Under the pieces are notes generated by a model. The model did not search any database, was not told the DNA's origin, and saw only the letters and a program-made list of their open reading frames with translations. This document shows positions 1 to 10,721 of a stretch of DNA of 64,000 bases, one piece after another; within the stretch, counting starts at the first letter, position 1; the number at the start of each line of letters is the position of its first letter. Source of the DNA: Dimorphilus gyrociliatus (taxonomy: Eukaryota > Annelida > Polychaeta > Dinophilidae); NCBI GenBank assembly GCA_904063045.1, contig CAJFCJ010000013.1, positions 186,001 through 250,000 of the forward strand. Reading direction: 5' to 3'. The position numbers and the translations under genes were made by a program.

Positions 1-572
1 GCGCTTCATCTTCTGATAATCAGAAAAGACCGAGAGTATTCTTTACTGAACAACAAAAGGAAACTTTGCGCAATGCTTACGCTTCCGATCCTTATCCAAG
101 TCAAAATGTTATCGAAAATCTGGCAAATCAATTAAACGTGGGTCAAAAGACTATCGTTAATTGGTTCCACAATCATAGAATGAGAGCTAAACAACAGCAA
201 CACTCAGTATCTAGTCCCGCGTCATCTGTGTCTTCATCAGCTAGAACAGCTGCCGTCGATAGTGACGACGCTCCAAGCCCAGCCTCAACTGCTAGTTCGT
301 CGGCTGGTGCTCTTACAAGGCCTTTAAATGACGCAGCTCAATGGCTATTTCCAGATTTCATGCCCGTAAAAGCAGAAAAAGCTGAAGAGGAGGAGGAAAT
401 TGACGAAGAATCTTCAAATATGAACGTCACCGTTACAAAATCCAACAAGAGAAAGGCTGCAAAGCCCAAGCGTGTCTACGAGCGAGCAGAGCCAGAAAGA
501 AATGGTGAGAGTTGGGATGATGAAGACGACGTGGGCTCCACATCTGGTCTCACCGTTGTTGCTGCATGCTAA
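1..572 (+). CDS. CUX: CUX/Cut homeobox transcription factor, last exon (5' truncated)
   Basis: Open from base 3 to a TAA at 570-572. It encodes a Cut-class homeodomain over roughly the first 60 residues. Helix 3 reads TIVNWFHNHRMRAK, with the WFHN signature and His at homeodomain position 50 that mark Cut proteins. The tail is Ser/Ala-rich, then acidic (EEEEEIDEE), then basic, with no further domain. CUX proteins are nuclear DNA-binding regulators; CUT repeats and the coiled-coil N-terminus would lie upstream of the window. The CASP 3' exons about 6.3 kb downstream on the same strand belong to the same locus. CUX identity is strong; which vertebrate paralogue is closest cannot be said. Confidence 0.9.
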   Translation, partial: ASSSDNQKRPRVFFTEQQKETLRNAYASDPYPSQNVIENLANQLNVGQKTIVNWFHNHRMRAKQQQHSVSSPASSVSSSARTAAVDSDDAPSPASTASSSAGALTRPLNDAAQWLFPDFMPVKAEKAEEEEEIDEESSNMNVTVTKSNKRKAAKPKRVYERAEPERNGESWDDEDDVGSTSGLTVVAAC

Positions 573-1310
573 AAATATGAAATGTAAGAAAGAGCGGAGG
601 AGGAGGAGAGGAGGAGAGGAAGAAGTAATGATAATTATGGACAAGACATAAGAAGAGGAGGTTAAGTAAAAGTTGTTTTAGGAGAACTGGAGGGAGAAAT
701 GTGAACCACAAATGATAAAACCGAATATTTCAACTCATGCATTTACTTATTAAGGAGTAACGGTTTAAAAAAAAATGGCGTTCTATTTTCAAGACCCCAA
801 AAACGGAGGGGAGGAAAAAGAGAAGGCATTATTCGTATTTTTTTAAAGTCAATCGTAGTCGTTCAAAACACAAAGGAAAAAGAAATGCACTGATGAAGCT
901 CATCGTTGTGGCGCCTTGTACGATATCGTTCAAGAAAGTGTTGTTCTAATCAAGATATTTTTTTGGCTTTTTTGATAAAATTGGAATTTTGGACGGTGTT
1001 TCCCAGCTTACTAGGAACCCGCCCCCCCGCCCCCAACAAACAAAATCCCCTGCCCACTTTTATAAACCGCCCCCAACTTAAATACCCAACCCCATAAAAC
1101 TGTTTTAATCAGTTTTAGAAAACATTTATCCTTGAAAAGTTTTGGAAAAACAGAAAAGTTGGGTCGCGAAAAAATATTATTCTTGGCTTATTCTTATTTT
1201 TTTTTAAAGAAAATACTTCGCGATGTTTATTAATGATTTAATTTCTTCTTTGGGATTGCTATGTAATTTTTTTCATTATTTGTGTCAGTATTACCGGTAT
1301 TTTTCCTCCC

Positions 1311-1311
<1 letters not shown>

Positions 1312-1360
<49 letters not shown>

Positions 1361-1371
1361 ATATGTTTACT
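1312..1371. repeat. (TA)n microsatellite
   Basis: A TA dinucleotide run that degrades into TATG units at its right end. It lies inside the long non-coding stretch after the CUX stop codon. Confidence 0.9.
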
Positions 1372-3007
1372 CTTTACGACGTCAATTTGTGACATAAAGT
1401 TTACAAAAAGGTATATATATACACGTACAGGATAATTGATATATTCATATGTATAATTTATGCGTATAGAACGCGTATAGAAAAAAAAACCTTATACATA
1501 TGTTTATATTAAAAGAAAGTTTTAAAAAAGGTTATATTTTAAACGTATAAACATGCGTTTATATTTTAAAAATTTACATATTATATATATATATATTGAG
1601 CTGGCGCTGAAAATATTTCATATTTGCTCTACGAATGGATGGAACAATGTTCTCCTTTTTACACTGCTGGTGTACGTCTGCTGTTTTAAAGTATGCGTGC
1701 CTTCTTAATTGTTGTTAAACAGATAAAACGTTACACGTTACATATATATTATGTATTTATATAATTTATTCGTAACAAACCATTTATTTTCCTTTGAACG
1801 TTTTTTATAGCCAAAAAAAACAAACAAAACAAATGTAACAAACGTTTCAGATATTTTTGAAGGTTAAAACGATGTCGAAGTTGATGATTTCTTACAAACA
1901 GAAAGGGCAACAGCTATTTAAAAAAAAAAAGAAGAAAAAGCAATCATTACGACAATAAAGATAATTATCTCTCTTTTTGGGACCAGATTTAAATGATAAA
2001 AGGCAGAAGTTGATATATTGCAAATTATTCAGTTTTTGAATTAGTTGAATAGTTAAAAAAAATAGATTTACATATAAAGGAAACAAAATGAGCAAAGTGA
2101 GAAAGATTTATTAGAAAGGAAAAATATTCTCCTTCTTCTGTACTGAAACGTTTTCTACTATTGTAGGTTTTATGATATGTACATATATGTGTATACGAAT
2201 ATGTATGTATCGTATTTTCACTTGTGCCTCTTCACATTTTGTGGGTTTTTTTTAATTATTTTTGAATATTTTAACTGTAAAACTGTAAAACACTTAAACC
2301 TCTCTCGCTTTGATTCCCAATTTTTGAGCACAAGGCGGACGAAAACAAGAAACGAACGGTTTTTTGGGATCACGAACACAACTGTTTAATTATTTAAAAT
2401 TTATTTTCTTTTTTGGGGTGTTCTTTTCACCTCCTGGGAGAGAAGAAGACCGAAAGGAAATGACGATGGCCTTATAAAAAAAAACAAAAAAAGAAAAGCT
2501 AAAGGACGATGATGGTTGAAAGGATCGCAACTATGTAGACAGGGTTAGGATGAAATATTTATCTTTTTCTTTTTAACTTTTGTCTTGTAAGATCATCTCT
2601 TCTGTTTTTTTTTTGGTATAGAAAATAATTTAAATTATTGAATTGTTGTAGACGTATTGGAATATTAACTTTGGCCTATGTTAAATTAATTAGATTCGTC
2701 TTTCGAAGCTATAAAAAAAAAAAAAGAAAGACGTATATACAAAATACGAGTAAAGCAGGAAGGATGGAATATAAAATGTATCTAAAAATGAAACAAAAGA
2801 TTATTAGAGTAGGGTTTTCAAAGAAACAGCTTATCAACAGTCTAACAATAAATAGTCTGGTTAATATTCCAATAGTTTTAAAACTGATATAACGATTGTC
2901 CGCCGGTTTTTAATTTGTTTTTAATTGTCCTATTATGTAGTCATTTTTAACACTTAAAAATTGTAACAATTCATCGAACATCCACGCACGCAAATAGCCT
3001 ACATACA

Positions 3008-3035
3008 AACACACACACACACACACACACACACA
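3008..3035. repeat. (CA)n microsatellite
   Basis: About twelve CA units followed by a short TA run and ATTC units. It lies in non-coding DNA of the CUX/CASP locus. Confidence 0.9.
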
Positions 3036-3377
3036 TGATATATATATCCATTCATTCATTCGTAATATACAGCATATAGATGTTTTATCTTAGTATTTTG
3101 CAATTGCTTTCTTCTTAATTATTATTGTTATTATTATTATTCGCTTTAAAAACATGTAACTTAAATATCTTTGTAAAAGTGAAATCTTGATAAAATTCGA
3201 CATAAGTGTTGTGTTCAATCGGTGCCTCCTCGTATTTTTCTACTATTCAACGCACGTGTTGTTGCTTTATGGTGCTATTAATTGAAAGAAAGGGATGGGA
3301 AAAAAGTGAGTGAAAAAGGGAGAGAGACGGACGGACAGACAGGGAGAGGGGGAGAGAAAATAATAATTAGTTATTCA

Positions 3378-3379
3378 TT

Positions 3380-3412
<33 letters not shown>

Positions 3413-3435
3413 TTCACGCTTTCTCTCTTTCTTTT
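3378..3435. repeat. (CT)n pyrimidine tract
   Basis: An interrupted CT run, preceded by a GA-rich, purine-rich tract at about 3300-3358. The two tracts are roughly complementary and could fold back on each other. Confidence 0.8.
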
Positions 3436-4870
3436 TTTTTTAAGTTTTTTTGTAAAAAAGAAAAAAGTTGCATATTATTTTTTCTTTTTATTTTTATTTT
3501 AGAAAGGAAAATGTTATTATTTTTTTCTTCTTTTTTTTTGTAAATTTATATTGCCATTTAAAAAAAAAAAGAGAAAAAATGAATTATTTTTTAAAATGAT
3601 TGTACCAGACGGCGTTCACAAAAAATTTAAAATTTTTTAATTGAATATTAATTTTTTTGTTTCCCGATTTTTTTTAAACGAAAAAAAAGAAAGAAAAAAA
3701 TCGGAATTGTAATTTTTTTTTTTTAATGTTTGGCTTTTGTTTTAATCATTTCTGAATGTACAAAACAAAAACAAAAAAAGGAAGATTTTTCTCTTATATC
3801 ATTTAATACTTCAGTAAATGACGATAGATTTTTATTTTGGCGTTCAGAAATAATTTTCTTTGTTTATTTTTGTTTTTTTTCTTTGTTTCTTGAAAAAAAA
3901 ACTGCTTGTCGTTTTATCCTATTGTTGTGATGATGTAAATTGTATTTATCATATATTTTTTATATATGAGTAAACCAGTATTTATATATGTATATTGGAC
4001 TTTCTAAAAAGAAATGTTCATACAATATTATTGTGTTGTGATGTCTCTTTATTTTTAAGCTCTCTTTACAGTGTTCGTTTTTTCTTTTTGTATAAATAGA
4101 AAAATGACAACAAATGCATATTTTCTATTTTCATTTTATTAATATTTTTGTTTATTTTAAATATCTACTTGTAACATTACTGCTTACTTCATTTTTGCTT
4201 TAATATTCAATAGTTTCTGTCTTATTCTTGAAACGACAAAACCAATAATAGTCTTATGTTCTTTTTTGACATAACTGTTAAAGTGCATGGTATACATATA
4301 TACCTACTGTGTATTTCTTTGACCACTCTAATAAGTGATGATGTGTCGAGTAGGTGTGGTGCTATTTAGTTTTTAATGGTGAAGTGTGAATGTCGATGAA
4401 AAAAAAAACCAATAAGTGGCAAAAAAACTTATTTTTAAGAAACGCTCCATTCAGTCAGCGCCAGTTTTTTTTTGACTATATTATATTTCTTTTTCTCTTA
4501 ATTGCATTAGGATGTATATATGTATATATACTGTATACATGTTAATGCAATGGTTCATATATATATATATATATATATATATGAACAAAATTATAATGTT
4601 TGTAAAAAATTTTTGAAATGAAAAAATGAATTGCTTTTTTGTCGTTTACGATTTGCTGTTCATTTTACGCTTTTACAGCTTATAAAGGAAAAAATGTTCA
4701 TTTTTATCTCTCTACTTATAATAAGGTAAAGATAAATCTTAAAAGAAAATTATATATATTAGTATATATATATATATATACTTTTAATTGTTCATTTGTT
4801 TAATCCTTCAAGTTTTTTATACGTGCATATAAGTTGATGGATGGAAGAAAAGAAAAAAGAGAGATATGGA

Positions 4871-4904
<34 letters not shown>

Positions 4905-6853
4905 CAGAATAGATAATGATCTCTCTTTTTCTTTCTTATTAATCACTTTTGTTCAATTTACTCCGATGTTCTACATTTGTTTTTGTTTTTTTAACTTATA
5001 TGTTTGGCATTTATTTTTTTTTATTTTTCTTTACGAAAAAGAAAAATAGTAAAAAATCTTTTTTCTGTGGTAGTCATTTTACTATTATTATTTGTTTTTA
5101 TATTTTGTTTTCTCTAAAATCTTTTATTTTCTATCCCGGCCTTATCTTTTTTATAAAGATATATATGAATTAGCTATTCGGCTATTAATATTATCCTTTA
5201 GCTATCTGTCTTTTTCCTTTTTGCCTCCTTTACCCGAGTCATCCAGTGTTCAAAAACAAATATGAAAACCTATTTTTGATTTTTTTTTTGTTTTATTTTT
5301 TTTTTTGTTTACTTTTTTTTTATTTGTTAAAATATTTTATTATAATTATTGTATCGCCATTTTATCCCTTTTTTTTCTTTTATCTATCCATTTCTGAACT
5401 TGTATGTTACTCGCCTTTTAATCTAACTGTATTTGCCACATACTATCCTTCACTAAAACCTATCACTTTTGCCTTTTAAATAATTCCCCTCCCCCCTCTA
5501 TCCTCTCCCTTCTCTCACTTACGGACCGCTCTCGTTCTCTATCCAGATATATTTTGTCTATTTTTGCCTTTTCAAAAAGAAACCTTTTCACCCATGTTCA
5601 GCTTTTTACTTTGCATTTTTTCTCTATAAGTATTATTAGATTGTAAAAGTAGAAATCGTGTACATAGTTGATATATATGTATACATTTAAAAGATAAAAA
5701 AAACTATGTTTGCTCGCGTCTTAGTGTTTTATTTTTGTAAATAACGCGCTTGTGTTCAAAAAAACAAAAAAAACAAATTAGTTCTTAATCGTAAACCAAC
5801 AGCTGCATACGTTTTTTTCGTTCAAACGTAAGAAAAAGTTTTTTAAAGCGTTTCATGATGATACAAATTATGTGTGTATAAAAAAAAGTGACGCCTTAAA
5901 CGGTCGACGTCTAGTCACCCTTTGTCCTTGTTCTATCTCTCTCTCTCCCTCCCGTCACTATACCGAAACCTCCCTCTATCTCCCCTCCCACCAACGTCTT
6001 CACTCTTGTTTATGTTTTTCAAAAGAAAAAAAGAAAAAAATATCTGTTCACTTTTTAATCGTTTGAACGTTTTAAAGTGTCTCTCTTAAAAAACAGAGAA
6101 GTGATGTGTCGTCGCTTCTTGTTTGTCTGCGTCTCCAAAAAAAAAAACAAAACAAAAAAGAGAGGAGAGAAGAAAATAATAATAATAATAATAAGAAAAA
6201 TGTATAAATAAAAAGAGTAAACGATCGGAAAAAAGGCGGGTTTTTTTTTATTATTCGTTTTTTTTCTTTTTTTGATTGAATCGTGAGCGCAATGGATATG
6301 TAATAGCGATTGTTTTGTCGCTTTTCTTCAGTATTTTTTTTTTTCATGTTTATTTGATGGGTGTAAAATTTCAATTGAATATAAAAGTGCATTATTTATG
6401 CCTTAAAAAAATTTAAAGGGATGTGTTGATATACGATAATAAAAATTTATCTAGTTCAATTATTCTATAGTAGGAATAAAGAAATTAATAAGAATTTACT
6501 ATTCTCCCACCAACGCTCCTGTCTACAATTCTTTTTATAGAGTCATTCATTATGATACAAACAAATAAACAATTATAAATAAATATATATATTGATGCTG
6601 ACTGTAGGCTGGTTTTTATTTCTTTTGCTCTTTTGCTTATTTCTATAACCAGAGTTAGGTGAGAAGTAAACTAATATATATGTAGTTTAAGCTTTGTAGA
6701 ATCTCTCCTATTTCCTTCCCGCCCCCACTCCACCCACACTTTCCATCATGTATATTATAATTAATTTTCTAAGAACAATGATAAAGTAACAAACAATCAC
6801 CAAAAACAAAAAACAAACAAACTATCTAATCTGAAAAATAAAACAAAAAACAG

Positions 6854-7521
6854 GCAAACTGTCTCAGTTAGAGAATGATTATCGAGACATATCGAGCACT
6901 TGCCAAGAGCAGAAACATCTAATTGGTCAATTGGAGGATGATCTCAGATCAGTAAATGCTATGTCTTCGATGTTTAGAGGAGACGCTGAAGGCTCTTCTG
7001 CACCTGCCCCTAATACGGACGTTATAGTGGACGTTTCTAACAGCGCTTTGACTGATAAAGATTTAGATTTGAAATCATCGGCATCTGATTCGTTAATGTA
7101 CATAGTCCAATCGCAAAGAGAGAGATTCCGGTTGAGAGCTCAAGAATTGGAAGTTGTTAGTATAACCAATAGATTTTTTGGCTGGCTTGTGATTGATTGA
7201 TTGATTGATTAATTAATTTCTTTTTTTTCTCCCCCTTTTTTTTTTTATTAAAAACCTACAGCAAAATATAGCACTCCAACAGCAAGCTCAAGCAGCTCAA
7301 AACGAAACTGACAAGTTGAGATCGGATAATCTGAAATTGTACGAGAAAATTAAGTTCCTTCAAAGTTATCCGGCTGAGGTAAGTTCGGGGAAATGAAAGA
7401 GATGACAAGGGTAGAATTTAAAATCAATTAAAAATCTAGCTCTGTCTCTATCTTTTATTCTTTCTTTTTGAGTTTCTTCCTTCTTGTTTCTCTTTCCTCT
7501 TTTATTCAATAGTACGTAGAA

Positions 7522-7553
<32 letters not shown>

Positions 7554-8159
7554 GATGCTTTTCTTTTTTGTTAATAATCATTGAATTCTTCAAATAATTG
7601 TCAGAAGAGAAATACCGTTGACGAAACTGTTTCGAAATATCAAGTTCAATATGAAGCGAAATTGGATCCATTTTCCTCCTTTAGTAAAAAGGAAAAAATG
7701 AGAAAGTATATGAACCTAAAACCCTATGAAAGGATCACGTTGAGCATGGGACGTTTTATAATGGGAAATTCCGTTGCTCGTACTGTAACCTTCTTCTATA
7801 CTCTATTGCTGCATATGCTTGTATTCCTTGTACTGTATAAGATCGCTCATACAAATGATTGTAAGAGAGACTTGGCGGCTGAATGTCACAAAAGGTTTGT
7901 ATATAATATGATTTTTTTTTTATTATTCTAGGTTATCTTAATTATTCTATATTTTTTTGTATTCCTTCTCTCCATGAAGAGAGAGAGAGAGAGTTTATTC
8001 ATTTTTCCATATATATTTTGCCATAGTATAAATGGACTTGAAAAAAGTAATAAGAAGAGATAAAATAGTTAGATTTTAATATTTTCGTTTCCTTTATTCA
8101 GCTTCGCGGACCACATGGCTAACGTACATGGGAAAGAGAATTGGAACGGACCGCATTAA
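6854..8159 (+). CDS. CASP: CASP (CUX1-locus Golgi protein), C-terminal exons
   Basis: Four exons join in phase: 6854-7155, 7262-7378, 7605-7894 and 8102-8159, ending in TAA. Landmarks follow the CASP C-terminus in order: coiled coil ending SQRERFRLRAQELE; then EKIKFLQSYP; then LDPFSSFSKKEKMRKY; then one membrane helix (TVTFFYTLLLHMLVFLVLY); and a short lumenal tail containing FADHMANVHGKENW. CASP is a tail-anchored Golgi golgin, in vertebrates made by alternative splicing of CUX1 that skips the CUT and homeobox exons. Here the CASP exons also lie downstream of the homeobox exon on the same strand. Earlier exons are outside the window. The donor at 7155 (GTTAGT) was chosen over an overlapping weaker one. 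Confidence 0.92.
7521..7555. repeat. (GA)n microsatellite in CASP intron
   Basis: GATA units followed by GA units, inside the 226-bp intron between the second and third CASP exons in this window. Confidence 0.85.
8093..8098 (-). terminator. Candidate poly(A) signal for the PTB gene, inside the last CASP intron
   Basis: TTTATT on the plus strand reads AATAAA on the minus strand, about 135 nt past the stop codon of the PTB gene. If used, the PTB-gene 3' UTR would run antisense across the whole last CASP exon. Confidence 0.4.
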
Positions 8160-8232
8160 ATGTGTTTTAAACCGTTTTGTGAATTATAAATTATTTAAAC
8201 AGTTGGTACGCAAATATGTTCTAGTTGAAAGA

Positions 8233-9414
8233 TTATCTATCGAACGACCAATGATTCTTCTGGTGCTTTTTCTCGGCTTTACCGTTAGATCGTGGTTTAA
8301 GTCCTAAAGCGCTAGGACTATAGCGTCGGTTGAAGGGTTGGTTGAAATCCTTATGATTTGTAGGGCTGGCAACTTTTCGAAATTTTGGGGTCATTTCTTC
8401 TCGTTTATAGTTTTTTGATTGTTCTGCAGTTAAATCTTCGTTCGAGAACACTAATCTAGCTTGATTAGTAAATAGAGGTAGGACTTTTGCTGCCGCTTTA
8501 TCTTTCGATTTTTCCACTTCCCTTCCTCCATCCTGACTAGATGAACGATCTGAGTAGGTGGACGATTGCCTACCTTCGTCGTTTTCGTTCGAATTTTGCG
8601 GTCCATACTCGTCATCGTCGTCATCATCGTCGTCTGCCGACAAGTCGTAATCTTTTGGCGGATAGACGAGCGGTCCTGTTTTTTGAGCGGGTCTTTGCTT
8701 ACTTCCCAACTTTTCTCGCAGCTCGGCAGCCAATCGATGATAGGGCAACTCCTCGTCCATAACATTGGGATCGGCAATGACTTTGTCCTGTATGTAGGAA
8801 ACCTGAGAAACAGGCTTGTACTCTTCGTTCGATTCCAAAGTTTCGTGAGTTCTTGCGCTAGTAACAGAGCTAACGTCGTCGGAGGCAATGGTGGGAGTTT
8901 TTCTCTGCCTGATATTTGTTGAAGCTCTTGCCATAATTTTACCCATGCTGACCAATTCCTCTTCGATTCGCCTTACTCTCTTCTCGTTCTCCTCTAATTG
9001 CACGCAGAGCGAATTGAAGGTGTCGACAAGAGCTTGAGCAGTGTCGGCCGAATCACAGCGATAAGCGTGAACATGAACCGCCCTTTTTGTGTTGGGATTA
9101 TATCCAAGGAAAATGCAGGCGACAACATCTTCATCGGGAGAGAGAGCTTGTGTAGCGTAAGTGACGTCTTTAGATGGTTGAAACGGGTATTTGATCTTCT
9201 TCTTATCTCCCATCTGAATAATTTTCACTTCCTTCTTAGATATATCAATCGTTAATTTCGGTAGCTCATCATTATGCCGTCTCAAAACTAATTCTCGTAC
9301 GATTGGCTCCGTAAACTCCCTTCCCCATAATCCGGAGGATTCCATCCATCCTAGGTACTGAACGTAGAACTTTTTACTTGATTTCCTACTGGATAACGAC
9401 GACATAATTCTCAA
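8233..9414 (-). CDS. PTB/PID-domain adaptor-like protein
   Basis: A single uninterrupted 393-residue frame. Residues from about 10 to 150 look like a phosphotyrosine-binding fold. It opens with KKFYVQYLGWMESSG, a typical first strand with YLG, has a middle strand around VVACIFLGYNP, and ends in the amphipathic helix TAQALVDTFNSLCVQL. A short coiled coil follows (ENEKRVRRIEEELVSMG). The rest is disordered, with an acidic Asp run near residue 260, a Ser-rich stretch and a basic C-terminus. I infer a cytoplasmic adaptor binding NPxY-like peptides. I could not assign a named family. The stop lies 73 bp from the stop of CASP on the other strand. The start ATG faces the neighbouring plus-strand gene 464 bp away. 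Confidence 0.75.
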   Translation of the reverse strand: MRIMSSLSSRKSSKKFYVQYLGWMESSGLWGREFTEPIVRELVLRRHNDELPKLTIDISKKEVKIIQMGDKKKIKYPFQPSKDVTYATQALSPDEDVVACIFLGYNPNTKRAVHVHAYRCDSADTAQALVDTFNSLCVQLEENEKRVRRIEEELVSMGKIMARASTNIRQRKTPTIASDDVSSVTSARTHETLESNEEYKPVSQVSYIQDKVIADPNVMDEELPYHRLAAELREKLGSKQRPAQKTGPLVYPPKDYDLSADDDDDDDDEYGPQNSNENDEGRQSSTYSDRSSSQDGGREVEKSKDKAAAKVLPLFTNQARLVFSNEDLTAEQSKNYKREEMTPKFRKVASPTNHKDFNQPFNRRYSPSALGLKPRSNGKAEKKHQKNHWSFDR

Positions 9415-9878
9415 TTTGCAATACGAAACGAAATAAAAACCGCGCCCCGTTACGCTTCAATAGATTTTTAAGGCCAATTTTTTATTCTATTTTCTTTTGT
9501 CGCTTGCCTTATCCTTCTGTCGTTTTACCCCCTCCACGCCTACTTTGTCTCTTCCTCAATCCCTGCCCTCTCTCTCTCTCTCTCTTTAGATATCTACCTA
9601 ATATTTCTATTTGTAACTATTTTCTTCGAATACATTCAAAGAGCGGCGGCGGTTTCTTGTAAAAAAAAAACAACTTTTTATCGGATACCCGCCCCTCCCC
9701 CCTCCCTCCCCTTGCGCAGACCGCTTAAAAAATTGATTGTTTGTATCGATCAAGCTGCCGCCTCGCAATGTGTTCGCTTTACAGCACTACTCCAGTACTA
9801 AACGCTATATTATACATATAAATACATATTAATTTACATACCGAACGTAAAAGGCAACTACTACTATTAAAGGAATCG
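9415..9878. promoter_or_regulatory. Shared 5' region of two divergent PTB-like genes
   Basis: A 464-bp interval between two start codons pointing away from each other. It contains a CT run at about 9570-9587 and a C-rich tract at about 9689-9712, and must hold both 5' UTRs and promoters. No TATA box could be assigned with confidence. Confidence 0.5.
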
Positions 9879-10643
9879 ATGGGAAAGAGGAACTCGAAGA
9901 TGGCAAACTCTCATAGGATAGACGCTTTTTTAATGGCCGAGATATATTTATCGGTTTGGCCTCCGACATGCGTTCAAATTGATAAACTACGAGCATTTGG
10001 CCAACTGCAGAATGGTCGGAAGTCAACTATAACTTTACTAGAAGACGGTAATATTAAGACGAGAACCGTTCTAGGAACAAACTACTATAGATCTTGCGAT
10101 GTTGAATGCCTAGATTCGGACGATGGCTTATCGAATTTGCTTCTAATAGCGGTGAGGTTAACGAACGCTAAATATGAATTAACTATATTCAAGTGCCAGA
10201 GTGCGACCGATTGCCGTATGTTTGTAAATATGTTTAGAGAATCTATTAGGCGACCTATGTCTAATTGGTCCTTCTATCCGAAAGAGGACGAAGTGACTAG
10301 GGGAATAAATGATGCTGTAGATAATGTTTTTGGGAAGGATGTAAAAATTCACGAGCCGAAACGTCCAATCAATTCTGTTCGAAGGCATCTAGTCGATCTT
10401 AGTCGGGAAGTAGAGAGGTTAAGAAATGTCGTTAAGAGAAAGCCGTCGTATAAGATGCCAAGCGCCGAAGACGTCAATCAGGGAAGATTGGACGTTATCG
10501 ATCCGGAATTTAGTGGCATTATCAGTGCGAATAAGCAAGAAATCGAAGTTATCAAGGGAAGGCGGAATACGATTACTTTTATCCGTTCCAGCCGTCCAAC
10601 ACCGGTTAGGAAGAGATTCCCCCAACGTGGTTATCGGAGGTGA
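9879..10643 (+). CDS. Divergent PTB/PH-fold protein, unknown function
   Basis: A single 254-residue frame. Its first 130 residues resemble a worn-down version of the PTB domain of the gene next door: a strand, a long loop, LLLIAVRLTNAKYELTIFKC in the place of the neighbour's VVACIFLGYNP region, then a helix DCRMFVNMFRESI in place of its C-terminal helix. A short coiled coil follows (LVDLSREVERLRNVV), then a basic tail rich in Arg. The same domain order in both members of a head-to-head pair suggests an old tandem inversion, which is an inference. No YLG motif is visible, so phosphopeptide binding may be lost. Confidence 0.65.
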   Translation: MGKRNSKMANSHRIDAFLMAEIYLSVWPPTCVQIDKLRAFGQLQNGRKSTITLLEDGNIKTRTVLGTNYYRSCDVECLDSDDGLSNLLLIAVRLTNAKYELTIFKCQSATDCRMFVNMFRESIRRPMSNWSFYPKEDEVTRGINDAVDNVFGKDVKIHEPKRPINSVRRHLVDLSREVERLRNVVKRKPSYKMPSAEDVNQGRLDVIDPEFSGIISANKQEIEVIKGRRNTITFIRSSRPTPVRKRFPQRGYRR

Positions 10644-10685
10644 CAAGAGATGGCGCTACTACTATCCGCTCTAATTCATTTTTCA

Positions 10686-10691
10686 TTTATT
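10686..10691 (-). terminator. Candidate poly(A) signal between convergent genes
   Basis: TTTATT on the plus strand is AATAAA on the minus strand, 31 nt past the stop of the small minus-strand gene. It lies in the 78-bp gap to the plus-strand stop codon. Confidence 0.4.
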
Positions 10692-10721
10692 AATATTTTT
10701 TAAAAGGAACAGACACCCATT

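Larger units (their letters stand above)
573..6853 (+). other. Long AT-rich 3' UTR/intron between CUX homeobox exon and CASP exons
   Basis: About 6.3 kb with no convincing coding exon. It consists of poly-A and poly-T runs, TA, CA and CT microsatellites and purine-rich tracts. Its proximal part should be the 3' UTR of the CUX transcript. For a CASP transcript the whole stretch would be intron. The short open frames inside it are Phe/Tyr/Lys-rich translations of low-complexity DNA and I do not believe they are genes. Confidence 0.7.

Noticed and set aside
906-5479. Several short plus-strand frames of 60-85 codons
   Set aside because: They translate poly-T, poly-A and TA tracts into Phe/Tyr/Ile/Lys-rich peptides, with no domain, splice context or start context.
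6072-6392. Minus-strand frame of 106 codons in the CUX/CASP gap
   Set aside because: Low-complexity Leu/Phe/Lys string from a homopurine/homopyrimidine tract.
8451-9255. Frames overlapping the PTB gene on both strands
   Set aside because: Shadows of the 393-codon PTB frame, which has a recognisable fold and normal codon usage.
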